From Pleurostoma richardsiae (Eukaryota > Ascomycota > Sordariomycetes > Calosphaeriales > Pleurostomataceae), in assembly GCA_030052745.1 (NCBI GenBank), contig JANBVO010000028.1, positions 248,001 through 312,000 of the forward strand: 64,000 nt of DNA, read 5' to 3'. Shown in pieces: positions 10,625 to 21,544 of the stretch. The translations under genes and the position numbers were made by a program. Every line of letters begins with the position of its first letter. Position 1 is the stretch's first letter. The notes beneath the pieces are model-generated. The model worked only from the letters and a program-made list of their open reading frames with translations. It was not told the DNA's origin and did not search any database.

Positions 10625-12074
10625 CTATACCTTGACCGTCGCAAACAGCTCATCAAAGTTCTCGTTGGCGTGCTTAACGCAGTCATGCGAGTAGATCATC
10701 TCCTGCACGTCCGGCGACGCCCACTTGTCCGGCACCGCCTTCTTGTTCGCCTTGAAGTCGGCGAACTGCTTGTCCCGCTCCTCCTTGGCCTTGCCCTCGC
10801 CGAGGTGCAGCACCCGCCCCGCGTAGGCAGCCATCTGGACCAGCGTCGTCGTGCGGTCCTTGCGCAGCAGCTCGTACACCTTGAGTCCCCGGGCGACGGA
10901 CTCCGGGTCTGCCGCCGGCAGGCGCGCCAGCACCTCGGCGAGGACGGCGCCGTCCTCGATGGCCATGGCGGCGCCCTGGCTGAGGTGCGGCAGCGTCGGG
11001 TGGCAGGCGTCGCCTAGCAGCGCCACGCAGCCCAGCGTCCACGTCGACAGCGGCTTGTGCTGGCGCAGCTTCCACTCGCAGACCTCGCCGTCGGGCACCA
11101 TGTCGAGCATGCGCTGCACGAGCGGGCAGAAGTCGCCGAACACGTCCAGCATGGCCGTCTTGGAGCCCTTGGTGGTGTAGGTGGCGGAGATGCCCTGCGC
11201 GAAGTTGACGTCGGGCTGCGCGCTCGACAGGTTGTAGATGGTCTTGCTGGCCACGGGGTAGGCGATGATGTGGCGCTTCTCGCCGATCCAGCGCACGACG
11301 AGGTCGCTGTCGATCAGCTCCTTGAGCTGCGGGTCGCCCTCCATCTGCGAGCGGTGCAGCATGATCCGGTACGCCGCTTGGCCGGTGTCCTCCTCCTCGA
11401 AGACCTCGCCTCGCCTCTTGAGGATCTGCCCGCGTGTGATGCTCTTGATCCCGTCGGCTGCGAGGATGATGTCTACCTCTACCGAGTAGGGCTCTCCATC
11501 TCTCGGTTTGACGCTGAAAGCTGGCTTTGGAGAGAAAGAGTCGACACCTACCATAGCCGTGGCGAAGTGGAACTTGATGGCGGGCTCGTTCTGGCAGGCC
11601 TTGTACATCTCTCCAGCGAGAGATGATCGGTGGCCGGTACAGTGAGGATAGCCGTACTTCTCTTCGATGTCTGGCATCTCAACATGGGCGAGCTCTGCGT
11701 TGGTGCTTCCCTCTACGACCAGTTAGTGACTTGCTTAGGGGCTGTCGCGCCGTGGGTAACGAGGGGAAGCGTACGTCTGATACTCGTCTCTTTAACCTCT
11801 GTAGCCTCTTTGTGTATCTGGGACCAGCATCCAAGCCGGTCGAGAATTCTGGCCATATTAGGGGCCATCTGTATGCCGGCACCTACGAAGCCGAGGTTCG
11901 ACGCCGTCTCATAGACGGAGATATTCTTGAACCCCTTCTTCGCCAGCGAGAGCGCACACCCCAGGCCGCCCATGCCTATCCGACTTGTCAACTGCGTTCC
12001 CTACATCTAGACGTATCAGAGGAAATTGTACCTGCGCCGAGAATGGCAATCTCTAGATCTGTAATCTCAGGCAT
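10625..12074 (-). CDS. FAD-dependent aromatic monooxygenase, salicylate hydroxylase-like
   Basis: Predicted flavoprotein hydroxylase using NAD(P)H and O2. Three exons, 12074-12032, 11975-11775 and 11712-10625, give 443 residues. Splicing out the first intron creates the dinucleotide-binding motif ILGAGMGGLGCALSLAKKG at residues 11-29; VGAGIQMAPN follows, then the DG motif (ILAADGIKS) and the second FAD motif GDACHPTLPHLSQGAAMAIEDG. All three are hallmarks of the group A flavin monooxygenases. No signal peptide. The true substrate (salicylate, a nicotinate derivative or another phenol) cannot be decided. Neighbours do not form a catabolic cluster, so it probably acts alone or in general aromatic breakdown. 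Confidence 0.9.
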
Positions 12075-14150
12075 TTTGGACGATCTAGTGGACGACTACA
12101 CGGTTGAGATTCAGGATCTGCGAAGAGCCCTTCATGATGGTATAGCGGGAATAAAGAACCACTCTCGGCCACACATATATTTCCGGCCCCGGATCGCTGG
12201 ACCAGGCCACCTCAACGACGGCGAGAGAAGAATAAAAGAATTACACGAACGGAAGAGAACAGCCCCTCCACTCCGGAGCGACCTCATACTTTCGGTCTTG
12301 AGGTTTGATACCGGTCGGATGCGGGGTCCTATAGCCATGGCCATCATCGCATGGACCGGCAACTGCAACTCTGCGAAGCGTTCTGTTGCTGATGCGGGGG
12401 CGGGGCCCGGGAAAAAGAATCGGCCCCAAACAGGTGGAGCGTCCCGTCCGGGCGGATGAGCTGCAGACTGGAAAAACACTCGGCCGGGATGTCGGGATAT
12501 GACAACATGTGATGGGTGACTTGGGAGCTGGCTCACGTGAGTGTATCCCTACCTTTCCAAGGCAGTATGTCAGGAATGATGTGCCTGCCGGTGGCTTCCA
12601 TGACCTCTGGGACTGCCCAGATGGAACAACCTCATCCTGCTCCCGCGAACAGAAATAAACGCCGGGAGCTGGCCAGGTACTCGGCGTGTCGGGGACGGTC
12701 ACTTGAAACTGGCCCTTCACTTTGGTAGATAATCATGCAGATAGATAGCCGCCTATTATGGCATAAAAGAAGAGTAATAGAGCGGGTTCCTGGTTGTGTG
12801 TAGATGCTGCAACTCCCAGGGTATACAAACCGAGCATCACAGAGAGTGTGTGCCAACAGAGCGTTCATTCCTCAGTGGTGGCTGTGAATGCTCCTGGCCG
12901 GAATTGCTGATGCTATTTCTATCATCCTGTATTATGTAGAGAGAAGAACATGGGTAGACGGGCCTGAGGCGCTTGCATGCAATGATAGGCGACGAGAGCA
13001 TCGGGGCAGAGCAGGCAGCATCGGGGAGATCGACGTGGCCAAACGATCGGGTACGGCCAGTTGACAGTGAAACCAGGAAACGGGAGGCGGGATACCGGGT
13101 AACGCCCGCGTGTGGAGACGGGTGGTTTGGTTGGACTGGAGAGCACGATGGAATACGTCGTACTTGAGATGGCAGCGCTGCTGCTGCTGTCAGGACTTTA
13201 TCTTTGCGCTGCTGGGACTCGATGGCACAGAGCAGAGGTACGTACCAATTAATCAGGGGCAGCTTGGCCTGGCTGTGCTCTTGTGCGACCAATGACACGT
13301 CGAGCTGGCGGCTTAGCCTGGCGACCTGCAGCCGCCGACGTCACTTCACAGGGCCAATGAGTGCCCAAGATCCGGTTTGTTTCAGAGAGAGCGGCCACGG
13401 CGCGCCACTTCCCGCGGGCCTGCCCCATCTGTGACGCGCGATCGGGCGGGAGACAAGTTGGAGGAACGGCACACAAGCATCCCAAACGGGCGTACGCGGT
13501 GGGGATATGATACAATTGACGCCATTCTCCATTCTCCCCTCCCACAGTCAAGTCTGTCCCTCTCCCAGTCCGCCAGACTGCCAGATTGCCAGACCAGCGC
13601 AGTGCGTCTGATCTCCCGCACGCACGTATGTATATTCAAGATCTGCGCTTCCCCCACCACCTTAACATCCCTTCTTATGGTTCATTCACTCACTCCTCGT
13701 TTGTTCTTCTTTGGCTTGGATCTTGAACGACCTGCTCCTCGCTTTGTTCCTCTCCCTTCCCCCATCTCCACTCTTCAACGGGCTACGACAGCCACGAAAC
13801 GTGCGCAACTCCTAAGAGCGCCTCAGCCCTACGACACACAATAAGCCTGTGTCGCTCTTTATCCGCTCACCTTTGTCCCCCCTTATAGACGCTGCGGCAT
13901 CGAACCGACCCGGCGAGTCGTGAACCACCATCGCAACAAGGGCATCGCAGGCAATCCGTTGCGGGGGCACCCCTCCTCGATGATATCGATACCTTACTGT
14001 TGAGAGCGCTTTATGTATCCTTCGAGGAGATAAGGTGCTACTGCTCGAAGGACATAGAGGGGTGGTCCCTCGCTTTCACCCAGCGAGCTCTGCTCTTCTG
14101 CCGACCTCTCGACCCGTATCCTAGACTTCGCCTGTCATCCCCCACCGAAA
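12075..14150. other. Divergent promoter region, monooxygenase and Csc1-like gene
   Basis: Two kilobases with no supportable gene. Short frames at 12132-12720 (minus) and 13377-13844 (plus) show no family features. A C/T-rich block at about 13530-13780 suggests the transcription start and a long leader of the Csc1-like gene. A B-box-like string near 13890 lacks tRNA stems. Confidence 0.5.
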
Positions 14151-17100
14151 ATGGCGTCTACCACAAGCAGCGCCGCGGCGGCCACCTCCTCCGCCATCGA
14201 CAGCGCCAACAGTGGGACCGCTCAGAGTTCTGAAGGTCTCAGTTTGGTGGCTCTGTTGACGTCCATCGCAACAGCCGCCGTGCTCTTTGCAATCCAGATC
14301 ACCGCCTTTCTACTCCTGCGGAATAAATTATCACGCATATAGTACGTAGTGTTACTGATCCTCTGGTGGTCCATCACATTATGCTGACACGGCGCTCCGA
14401 ACAGCAAACCGAAAACATACCTTGTCCCCGAAAGAGAGCGGACAGACCCGCCCCCTGTGAGCCCATGGGGCCTGGTTGCGTCTTTGATGAAGTTCGAGGA
14501 TCGCGAGATCATTAAGAAGTGCGGCCTCGACGCCTATTTCTTCCTGCGATATCTCAAGACACTCCTGGTCATCTTCGTTCCCCTTGCATTCGTTATCATT
14601 CCCATCCTCATACCAATAAACTACGTCGGCGGCATCGGCCAGTCTGTCGTGCAGAATCAGACGGACACAGATCGAAATTCGAGTATCCCGACTGGCCTGG
14701 ACACGTTAGCGTGGGGCAACGTGAAGCCAAGCAATTCTGGGCGGCGCTGGGCACACCTTATTCTTGCTATACTTGCGATCATCTGGGTCTGCTTTGTCCT
14801 GTTCTCCGAGCTACGAGTGTATATCAAGGTCCGCCAGGACTACCTCACCAGCGCCGAACACCGACTGCGAGCCTCCGCGAATACGGTGCTGGTTAGCTCG
14901 ATCCCCGAGAAATGGCTGACGGAGGAGGCGCTGCGTGGCCTGTTCGACGTGTTTCCCGGCGGTATTAGAAATATCTGGCTGACACGCGACCTGAGCAAGC
15001 TGCTCGACAAGATCAAGAAGCGGACCAAGATCCACAAGAAGTTGGAATCGGCAGAGACGGAACTTATCAGGGCGTGCAAGGAAAAGCAGGTTAAGCAGAG
15101 CGAGGCAGCCGAGAAAAAGGCCCGCAAAGAGCGTCGCGTGAAGCAGGTCTCAAAGGCAGAGAAGGCGGAGCGTCAGAAGGCTGAGGATGCTGAGGCCTTC
15201 CGTCGGGCTGCGGGACCTGGAGGCGTCACTGCTGGCGATCACGAGGAGGTCCCCCATCGTCCTGCTAGCGTCGCCGATGAGGTCGAGACAGACACGACAA
15301 AGGTTGGCCACGCTGACGACGAGTCGCCATCAGAGGGGCCAGGGGAAACTGGCTTCAAGATACCTGTGATTGGGGGTGGTCTGGCCAAGGTGGGCCACGG
15401 CCTCAAGGAAGGAGTTGGCGTCTTTGGCAAGGCTGGTCAGGGCATTTTTGGCGGCGTGAAGAACCTCGGTCAGGGAGTGGAAGGCGAGCTGGACCGCACG
15501 GCAGGCTTTGACTTTGTCAATGCCGACGAGCGTCCCGGTACCGCATCGGCAGCACCTCCAGCTCAAGCCTCGGAACGACGGAGGGTGCAGATTGTCGACG
15601 ACAATCTCGAAAAGCCGAAGTCATCTTTCGCATCGGAAGCCACCAGAAGCGGCCACTACCACTCCAGCTCGGTTGGGTCCAAGGACTCAATGCTCCAGGA
15701 CCTTGACACGAATCATTACAAGAATACTACACGGAAGCTGACCAATCTCGACGAGATGTACAGCCAGGACCACAACAAATGGTGGCAATTCTGGAAACCT
15801 CCCGAGGGAGGCTATGCCTCTCCTGTCCCTCAGACTGCTGAAGGGGACGAATTTCCCCTCACGGACGACAAGGGCAAAAAGTCGCTTTGGAGCAAGATCA
15901 AGTCCATAATCCCCTTCATGGGCAGTGATGATGAGGAAGAGGATATCGAATACCCCGCCGCCACGAACCCGGATTACACCGAAGAAAATGAGAAAGAAGC
16001 CGAATGGACGAAATGGCTGAAGGAGTCGGACCGCCCTCACCATCGGCTTCATCACTGGGACTGGGTTCCCGGCTTTATCCCTGGGTTGCCACTGATCAAC
16101 AAGAAGGTAGACACGATCTATTGGTGCCGGGAAGAACTCGCACGCCTGAACGTGGAGATTGAAGAAGACCAGAAGCACCCCGAGAGGTTTCCGATCATGA
16201 ACTCGGCATTTATCCAGTTCAATCACCAGGTTGCTGCTCACATGGCGTGCCAGTGTGCCATTCACCATATTCCAAAACACATGGCCCCCCGCGTTGTCGA
16301 GATATCTCCGGACGATGTCATCTGGGACAACATGGCTATCAAATGGTGGGATCAGTGGGCTCGGACAGCTGGAGTCATCGCCTTCGTAGCCGGCATGGTG
16401 ATTCTCTGGGCGATCCCAGTCGGTTTCACGGCAACACTCTCGCAAATCGATGCGCTGGTCAACAAGTTCCACTGGCTGCACTTCCTAAAGGAGAATCACA
16501 TAGTATGGAAGGCCGTCCAGGCTCTTGCTGGTGTCTTGCCGCAGCTGCTTCTCAGTCTGCTCCTTTCGCTGGTGCCTGCGATATTCAAGTTTCTGGCGGG
16601 CTTCAAGGGCGCCAAGACCGGCGCGGAAAAGAATGAAACGGTCCAGGCCTACTACTTCTTCTTCCTCTTCGTTCAGGTCTTTCTTGTTGTCTCGATCAGT
16701 TCTAGTGCAACACAGACCATCGAGGCCATCGCTCAGGATGTTACCAGTATCCCAGACACGCTCGCCACGAACCTGCCCAAGGCCGCCAACTACTTCTTCT
16801 CATACATGATTCTTCAATCAATGTCAGTGAGTTCGGGTACACTCCTTGGGATCGGGCGCCTCGCAGTCTGGTTCATCTGGTCCAGGCTTGTGGATAGCAC
16901 GGCGAGGAGCAAGTTCAACCGCGCCGTCAAGCTTCCCGACGTCTCCTGGGGGTCCTTTTTCCCCGTCTACACTAACTTCGCCTGCATCGGCTTGATTTAC
17001 TGCGTCATAGCGCCTCTTATCTCGTTGTTCGCAATCCTCACTTTCGGCCTCCTGTGGGTCGCCCATCGGTACAGCATGCTATACGTGACTCGTTTCCGGA

Positions 17101-17969
17101 CGGACACTGGCGGTGTCTTGTACCCGAGAGCGATCAACCAGACATTCACGGGACTCTATGTCATGGAGCTTTGCCTTGTCGGACTGTTCATCATCTGTTA
17201 TAATCAAAACAAGACCTCGGGCGCCCTTGCTGAAGTGATCATCATGATCGTTGTGGCATTCCTTACGGTCATCTTCCAGTACCTCTTGAACCTGTCGTTC
17301 TCGCCTCTGTTCAGGTATCTGCCAATCACCTTCGAAGATGAGGCTATTCTCCGTGACGAGATCTTCCGGAAGGCGCAGGCTCGCCGCCTTGGTCTGCTCG
17401 ATGACGATGACGAGGCAATGGCGTTGACTGCGGATACGGATTCTTTGAGGGGCAAAGAGGACATCGAGCTGAACAACATGACACAGCCCCGCAGCAACAC
17501 AGGCAAATTGGGCAAGCTTAATCCTATCCGAGGCCTGAAGACCGCTGGAACATGGGCGGCCCGTGGCGGCGCCACGGTCCGTCACGCTACTCTTGGCAAG
17601 GCAGACGAAGACTTCAGGGCGGCGGCGGCGTATCGCCGGCAGCGCAGACAAAAGGACCTCGAGGCGCAGCGCGCCATCGGCGACGCCCTGTACGGCAACT
17701 TCGCGGACGAGATCGAGGACCTCACGCCGGACGAGCGAGACGTGCTGGTGAGGAAGGCCTTCACGCACTCGGCGCTGCGGGCCAGGCGGCCCGTGGTATG
17801 GATCCCGCGCGACGACCTGGGCGTCAGCGACGACGAGGTGCTGCGGACGCGGGAGTTCAGCGAGCACATCTGGATCAGCAACGAGGGCACTGCGCTGGAC
17901 AGCAAAGTCCGCGCCGTGTACGGGCGGGCGCCGCCAGACTTCTCGGAGCTTGACGTCATCAATCTGTGA
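14151..17969 (+). CDS. Csc1/Phm7-type calcium-permeable osmosensitive channel
   Basis: Member of the OSCA/TMEM63/Csc1 (DUF221) family of cation channels opened by osmotic or mechanical stress. Two exons, 14151-14341 and 14405-17969, give 1251 residues. A Ser/Ala-rich N-terminus is followed by a membrane helix (VALLTSIATAAVLFAIQITA) and YKPKTYLVPERERTDPPP, typical for the family, then two more N-terminal helices. The cytosolic domain (about 190-700) carries a long insert: a Lys/Glu-rich coiled stretch around 200-260 and a Gly-rich acidic region. The pore-forming block of hydrophobic helices covers about 705-1040, with a basic, charged C-terminal tail. At 1251 residues it is longer than most relatives; the extra length is in the cytosolic loop. 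Likely in plasma membrane or vacuole. Confidence 0.92.
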
Positions 17970-18608
17970 GGTGCTGGAACTCGGCGACCGGAGATTGAAG
18001 ACAATCGTGAAGCCTGTATGCTTTTCTTTTTTATCTTGCTATTGGTTCCGCATGCTTCTTGTTTTGCATAAGTGAAGACGAAGCTCACGAGTAGACGTGC
18101 ATACGTCCAGCTTGCTGTTGTTTGTTTTATTGCATGGGTGCCAAACACAATACCCCGAGCGTTGCTAGATGGGAGCATTTTATTTGCATTAGATTAGAAG
18201 AGACTACCTACCACGAGTCGCCACGATTTCATTTTACTGTTATACCATATTTATCTTAACCATAATCTGTCCCCGCCGACATAGTGATGCGCAGTGTAGA
18301 AGTTGTTTGAGACGTAAGAAACGAGAAAAGGGGCTTTAATGTATTTGGTGTTTCTTGCTTGAGGGAGAGACGATGCGCCGGAACCCCGCATTCGTAATCC
18401 GGGGTTGATTTGGAATCAACTCACAAAGACATGAATGAGAAAGGGCGTAGATGGCTGAGTGAGACTCATCCTCAAGACGACATTTGCTCGGACGCCTGCT
18501 ATATATCATAAACGCACAGGGCTATTCTTCATTCCGGAAGACCGACCCATCCACACACGCACACACATACAACCCGAGGCAGGCAAACACCCCTTCAGAA
18601 CAGAAAAC
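17970..18608. other. Intergenic with TATA-like site before DUF427 gene
   Basis: No gene seen. A TATATAT string at about 18500-18506, some 105 bases before the next ATG, is a plausible TATA box. The preceding 300 bases are A/T-rich, as expected for the Csc1-like gene's 3' end. Confidence 0.45.
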
Positions 18609-19077
18609 ATGCCCTCCGGACACGCCAAAGCCAGCGTCGGCGGCACCGTCGTCGCCGAGACCGACTCGTGGGAGGAAGTCGAGGGCAACGTGTACTTCCC
18701 GCCCGCGGCGGTCAAGACCGAGCACTTCAAGGGGACGGGCCTGCACACGACCTGCCCGTGGAAGGGCGAGGCGAGCTACTACACCGTGAGCGCGGGCGGC
18801 CAGGAGCTGGCGAACGCGGCGTGGTACTACCCGGAGCCGAAGGCGGCGGCGGAGAACATCAGGGGGTATGTGGCGTTTTGTGAGTGGGCCCTTCCTTTCC
18901 TTTCTTCTTCCTTTTTCTTCCTCTTCGCGTCTCTGGTTGTACTTCCGGTGGGCGAGGCCTGAAGAGCGTGGTAGTCCCTTGAGACGGGAGGTGCGTATTA
19001 TGTCGAATCCGCGTGCTAATGAGTTACGATGGCGATGGTTGACAGACAAGAACAAGGTTGACGTCACCACCAGTTAA
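18609..19077 (+). CDS. DUF427 domain protein
   Basis: Two exons, 18609-18879 and 19046-19077, give 100 residues. The single DUF427 domain is shown by WEEVEGNVYFPPAAV, TTCPWKGEASYYTV and the pattern YYPEPKAAAENIRGYVAF; the second exon adds YKNKVDVTTS, matching the usual end of the family. Without the intron the frame would read into a hydrophobic run, so the splice (GTGAGT at 18880, CAG before 19046) is well supported. Function is unknown for the family; these small proteins are common in fungi and bacteria. Confidence 0.88.
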
Positions 19078-19540
19078 GCTGGGTCAAGGGGCTGAATGGA
19101 AGGGCGGCTGGCGGCTGATTAGGGGATATCACCTGCCTGCCGGGGGGCTGGAATGCCTATCTAGCTTGCGTGACATGGACTTGAAGCTCTACTGGGAGAG
19201 ACCATATGGAGGATCGATTATACTGAAAGGGAGAATATTCTGTCACCAGTGACGCTATCCGCCTTATTAACAGTACACTAGGTGCTAGCCAGAGTAATCA
19301 ACCGTGACAAAAAGACATAGTCAAAAGTCCAGGCTATATGGCAGTCTCCAGCTAGAAGTACATACATCATGATGAGAAGAAGTGAATTTCATGAAGGTGC
19401 ATTAAGATTGCATTGTCAGCATTCATCTAATTTGAAAGAGGGTATTCTGTATCGACATGTCTAATCCAACACACATCCATGTCCACCGCATTTTAGTAAC
19501 ACAACCGAGCGCTCAGTCAGTCCTTTGCGCGGTTCGCAAT
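19078..19540. other. Intergenic between convergent 3' ends
   Basis: A/T-rich stretch with no gene seen between the DUF427 gene and the phosphate transporter. Confidence 0.5.
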
Positions 19541-21544
19541 CTAGACAGAGTCAGGACCCTTCTTTCCCAGCACCGCGCTGTCGCCGCTGCCGTTCTCCTC
19601 ATGGGTGAGAGTGCCACCGACAGCGTAGTCCTCGTCCTCCGCAAGCTCCTCGAGGGTCTTCCTCTTGGTCTCCTTGATGAGGAGGGTGGAGAAGACACCG
19701 CAGAGCATGAACAGGGCGAAGATCTCCAGGACGTGGTCCAGCCAGGGGTTGGCGTTGGTCTTGGTGGCGCCGCGAGTGCGGAGAGGCGCGATGGCACCCT
19801 GGCCGATGATGCTTCCGATCTTGCCTGTGTTGGAGAGTGATGTTAGTCATCTGAAGAAGCCGAGCGGGACACTGGAGAGGTTTAGAGGGGAGCTTACCGG
19901 AAGCAGCGGAGATACCGTGAGACGTCGACCGGTAGCGTGTTGGGAAGCATTCTCCGGGGACGATGAAGGTAGTTGAATTAGGCCCAAAGTTGAAGAAGAA
20001 CTGGGCAATCACATAGATGGCTAAGAGACCGTTGGGAGAGAGGTGGTTATAGGCGAAGCCCATGACGATGAACAGGACCGTGAGGATGGCGAAACCTCCA
20101 AGCTGGATGGGCTTCCGGCCTATGGTGTCGACCGTCGCGACGGTGACCCAGTAGCCCGGGACAGCGCCAGCCAGAACGATGATCAAGTTGCCGACGGCAG
20201 TGTTGTACAGGATCTCGTAAGTATTCTTGGCGCCGGAAGTGGAGTAGCCGATGGCAGACAGGATAGTGGCGTTATTCAGGGAGAGACCGTAGTAGGCAAT
20301 GTCGAGGAAGCACCATGAAAGGGCGGTACTGTTAAGCAGTGGTTAGTAGACGCTTGAAGACCGCTTTAGGGGGAGAATGGCGTACCCAGCCAGCAGCAGG
20401 CCATTCTTAGGCTTGGCGTAGTGGCGGAAGAAGTCTCTCCAGCTGGCCTTCTGGATATTCAAGGTCTCTGCCGCATTCTTCTGCGCGGCGATGCGGGCGA
20501 GCTCATCAGGGTGGCCCTCACGGTTACCGCTGATATAAGCCTTGACATCATCCTGTGCTTTCTCGACATCCCTCTGGACGTCAAATGTGTAGCGAGGAGT
20601 CTCGGGGATTGTCAGACGGTAGTAGAGAGCGATGCAGCCCGGGACGGCACCGAAGCCGATCAGAGTCCGCCACATCTTGTCGACAGCAAGAGCGCAAACG
20701 CCAGTGCAGTTAGCCAACTTGGTAGAAGACTCAAGAGAGTGCTTGAAGCCGAGCGTAACGAAGAGCATGACGAAAGCGCCAGCGAGCTGGCCGAGACCCT
20801 GCATGGCGAAGACAGCGCCCATCATGGCTCCTCTCCACTTGGTGGTTGCGAACTCAGAGGTGATGATACTGGACAGAGGGTAGTCTCCTCCGATACCAAT
20901 GCCCTGTTCGTACTTGTTAGCTCCTCTATTGCTCCCTTCACATCTGCAGCATGTTCCGTGGCACGCACCATGATGACGCGCCAGAAAATAACGACGCCAA
21001 TGACGTCCATGGCGGGAGAGCCGCTGCTCAAGGCCTGGGCCAAGGTCGCGAAGATGATGATAATCAGCTCCAGACCATACATACGCTTTCGCCCGATCTA
21101 CAGAGAGGTTAACAACCATCCGTGACGAACACCTAATACTCGTCGGTGCGAGGGGACCGGGCATACAATATCAGCCAGGGCACCAAAACCGAGCTGCCCG
21201 ATAACGGTACCGGCAGACGTGGCCAGCTTGATGGCAGTATCGGACGAAGTCGGCATTTTTCCTACGCCGGGGAAGTAGACGATACCCAGCATAGTGGTGA
21301 GCAGCGAGGCGACGAAGATGTCGTAAGAATCGGTGAAGAAGCCGACACCGGCCACGACGATGGCTCTCACATGGTACCAGCCGAAAGGAGCCTTGTCGAC
21401 TTCGGCGAGTGCGAGTCTCCGACGCTCGTTGGGATCTTGGATGTGGACGAAGTCGTTGTGGAAGTTGTGGTACGCAGCGTTGCCTCCACTGGTCTTGTGG
21501 GCGGCACCCTCAGAGGGTAGCGGAGCGGCGGCGAGGTCAGACAT
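19541..21544 (-). CDS. Pho84-type high-affinity inorganic phosphate transporter
   Basis: Proton-coupled phosphate importer of the plasma membrane, MFS/PHS family. Five exons, 21544-21167, 21097-20969, 20903-20386, 20328-19898 and 19824-19541, give 579 residues, the usual length. Family marks in order: FGWYHVRAIVVAGVGFFTDSYDIF in the first helix region, IGQLGFGALADIIGRKRMYG, GIGIGGDYPLSSIITSEFA, MWRTLIGFGAVPGC, the central loop with IPETPRY, and ALSWCFLDIAYYGLSLN, then VPGECFPTRYRSTSHGISAA. The tail is acidic with EETKRKTLEEL-like spacing (KETKRKTLEEL). All introns are 57-73 nt and keep phase. Expression is probably raised by phosphate starvation; a CACGTG box lies about 1 kb upstream. Confidence 0.94.

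Noticed and set aside
12132-12720. Minus-strand frames of 134 and 159 codons upstream of the monooxygenase
   Set aside because: No family features, overlapping each other; they lie in the promoter gap.
13885-13905. Possible minus-strand B box near GGCATCGAACC
   Set aside because: The T stem fails to pair and no other arms are present.
16247-17867. Frames up to 264 codons antisense or out of frame to the Csc1-like gene
   Set aside because: They mirror the real gene and lack any motif.
10625-21544. A metabolite or catabolic gene cluster around the FAD monooxygenase
   Set aside because: Neighbours are a channel, a DUF427 protein and a phosphate carrier; there is no synthase, regulator or other tailoring enzyme.
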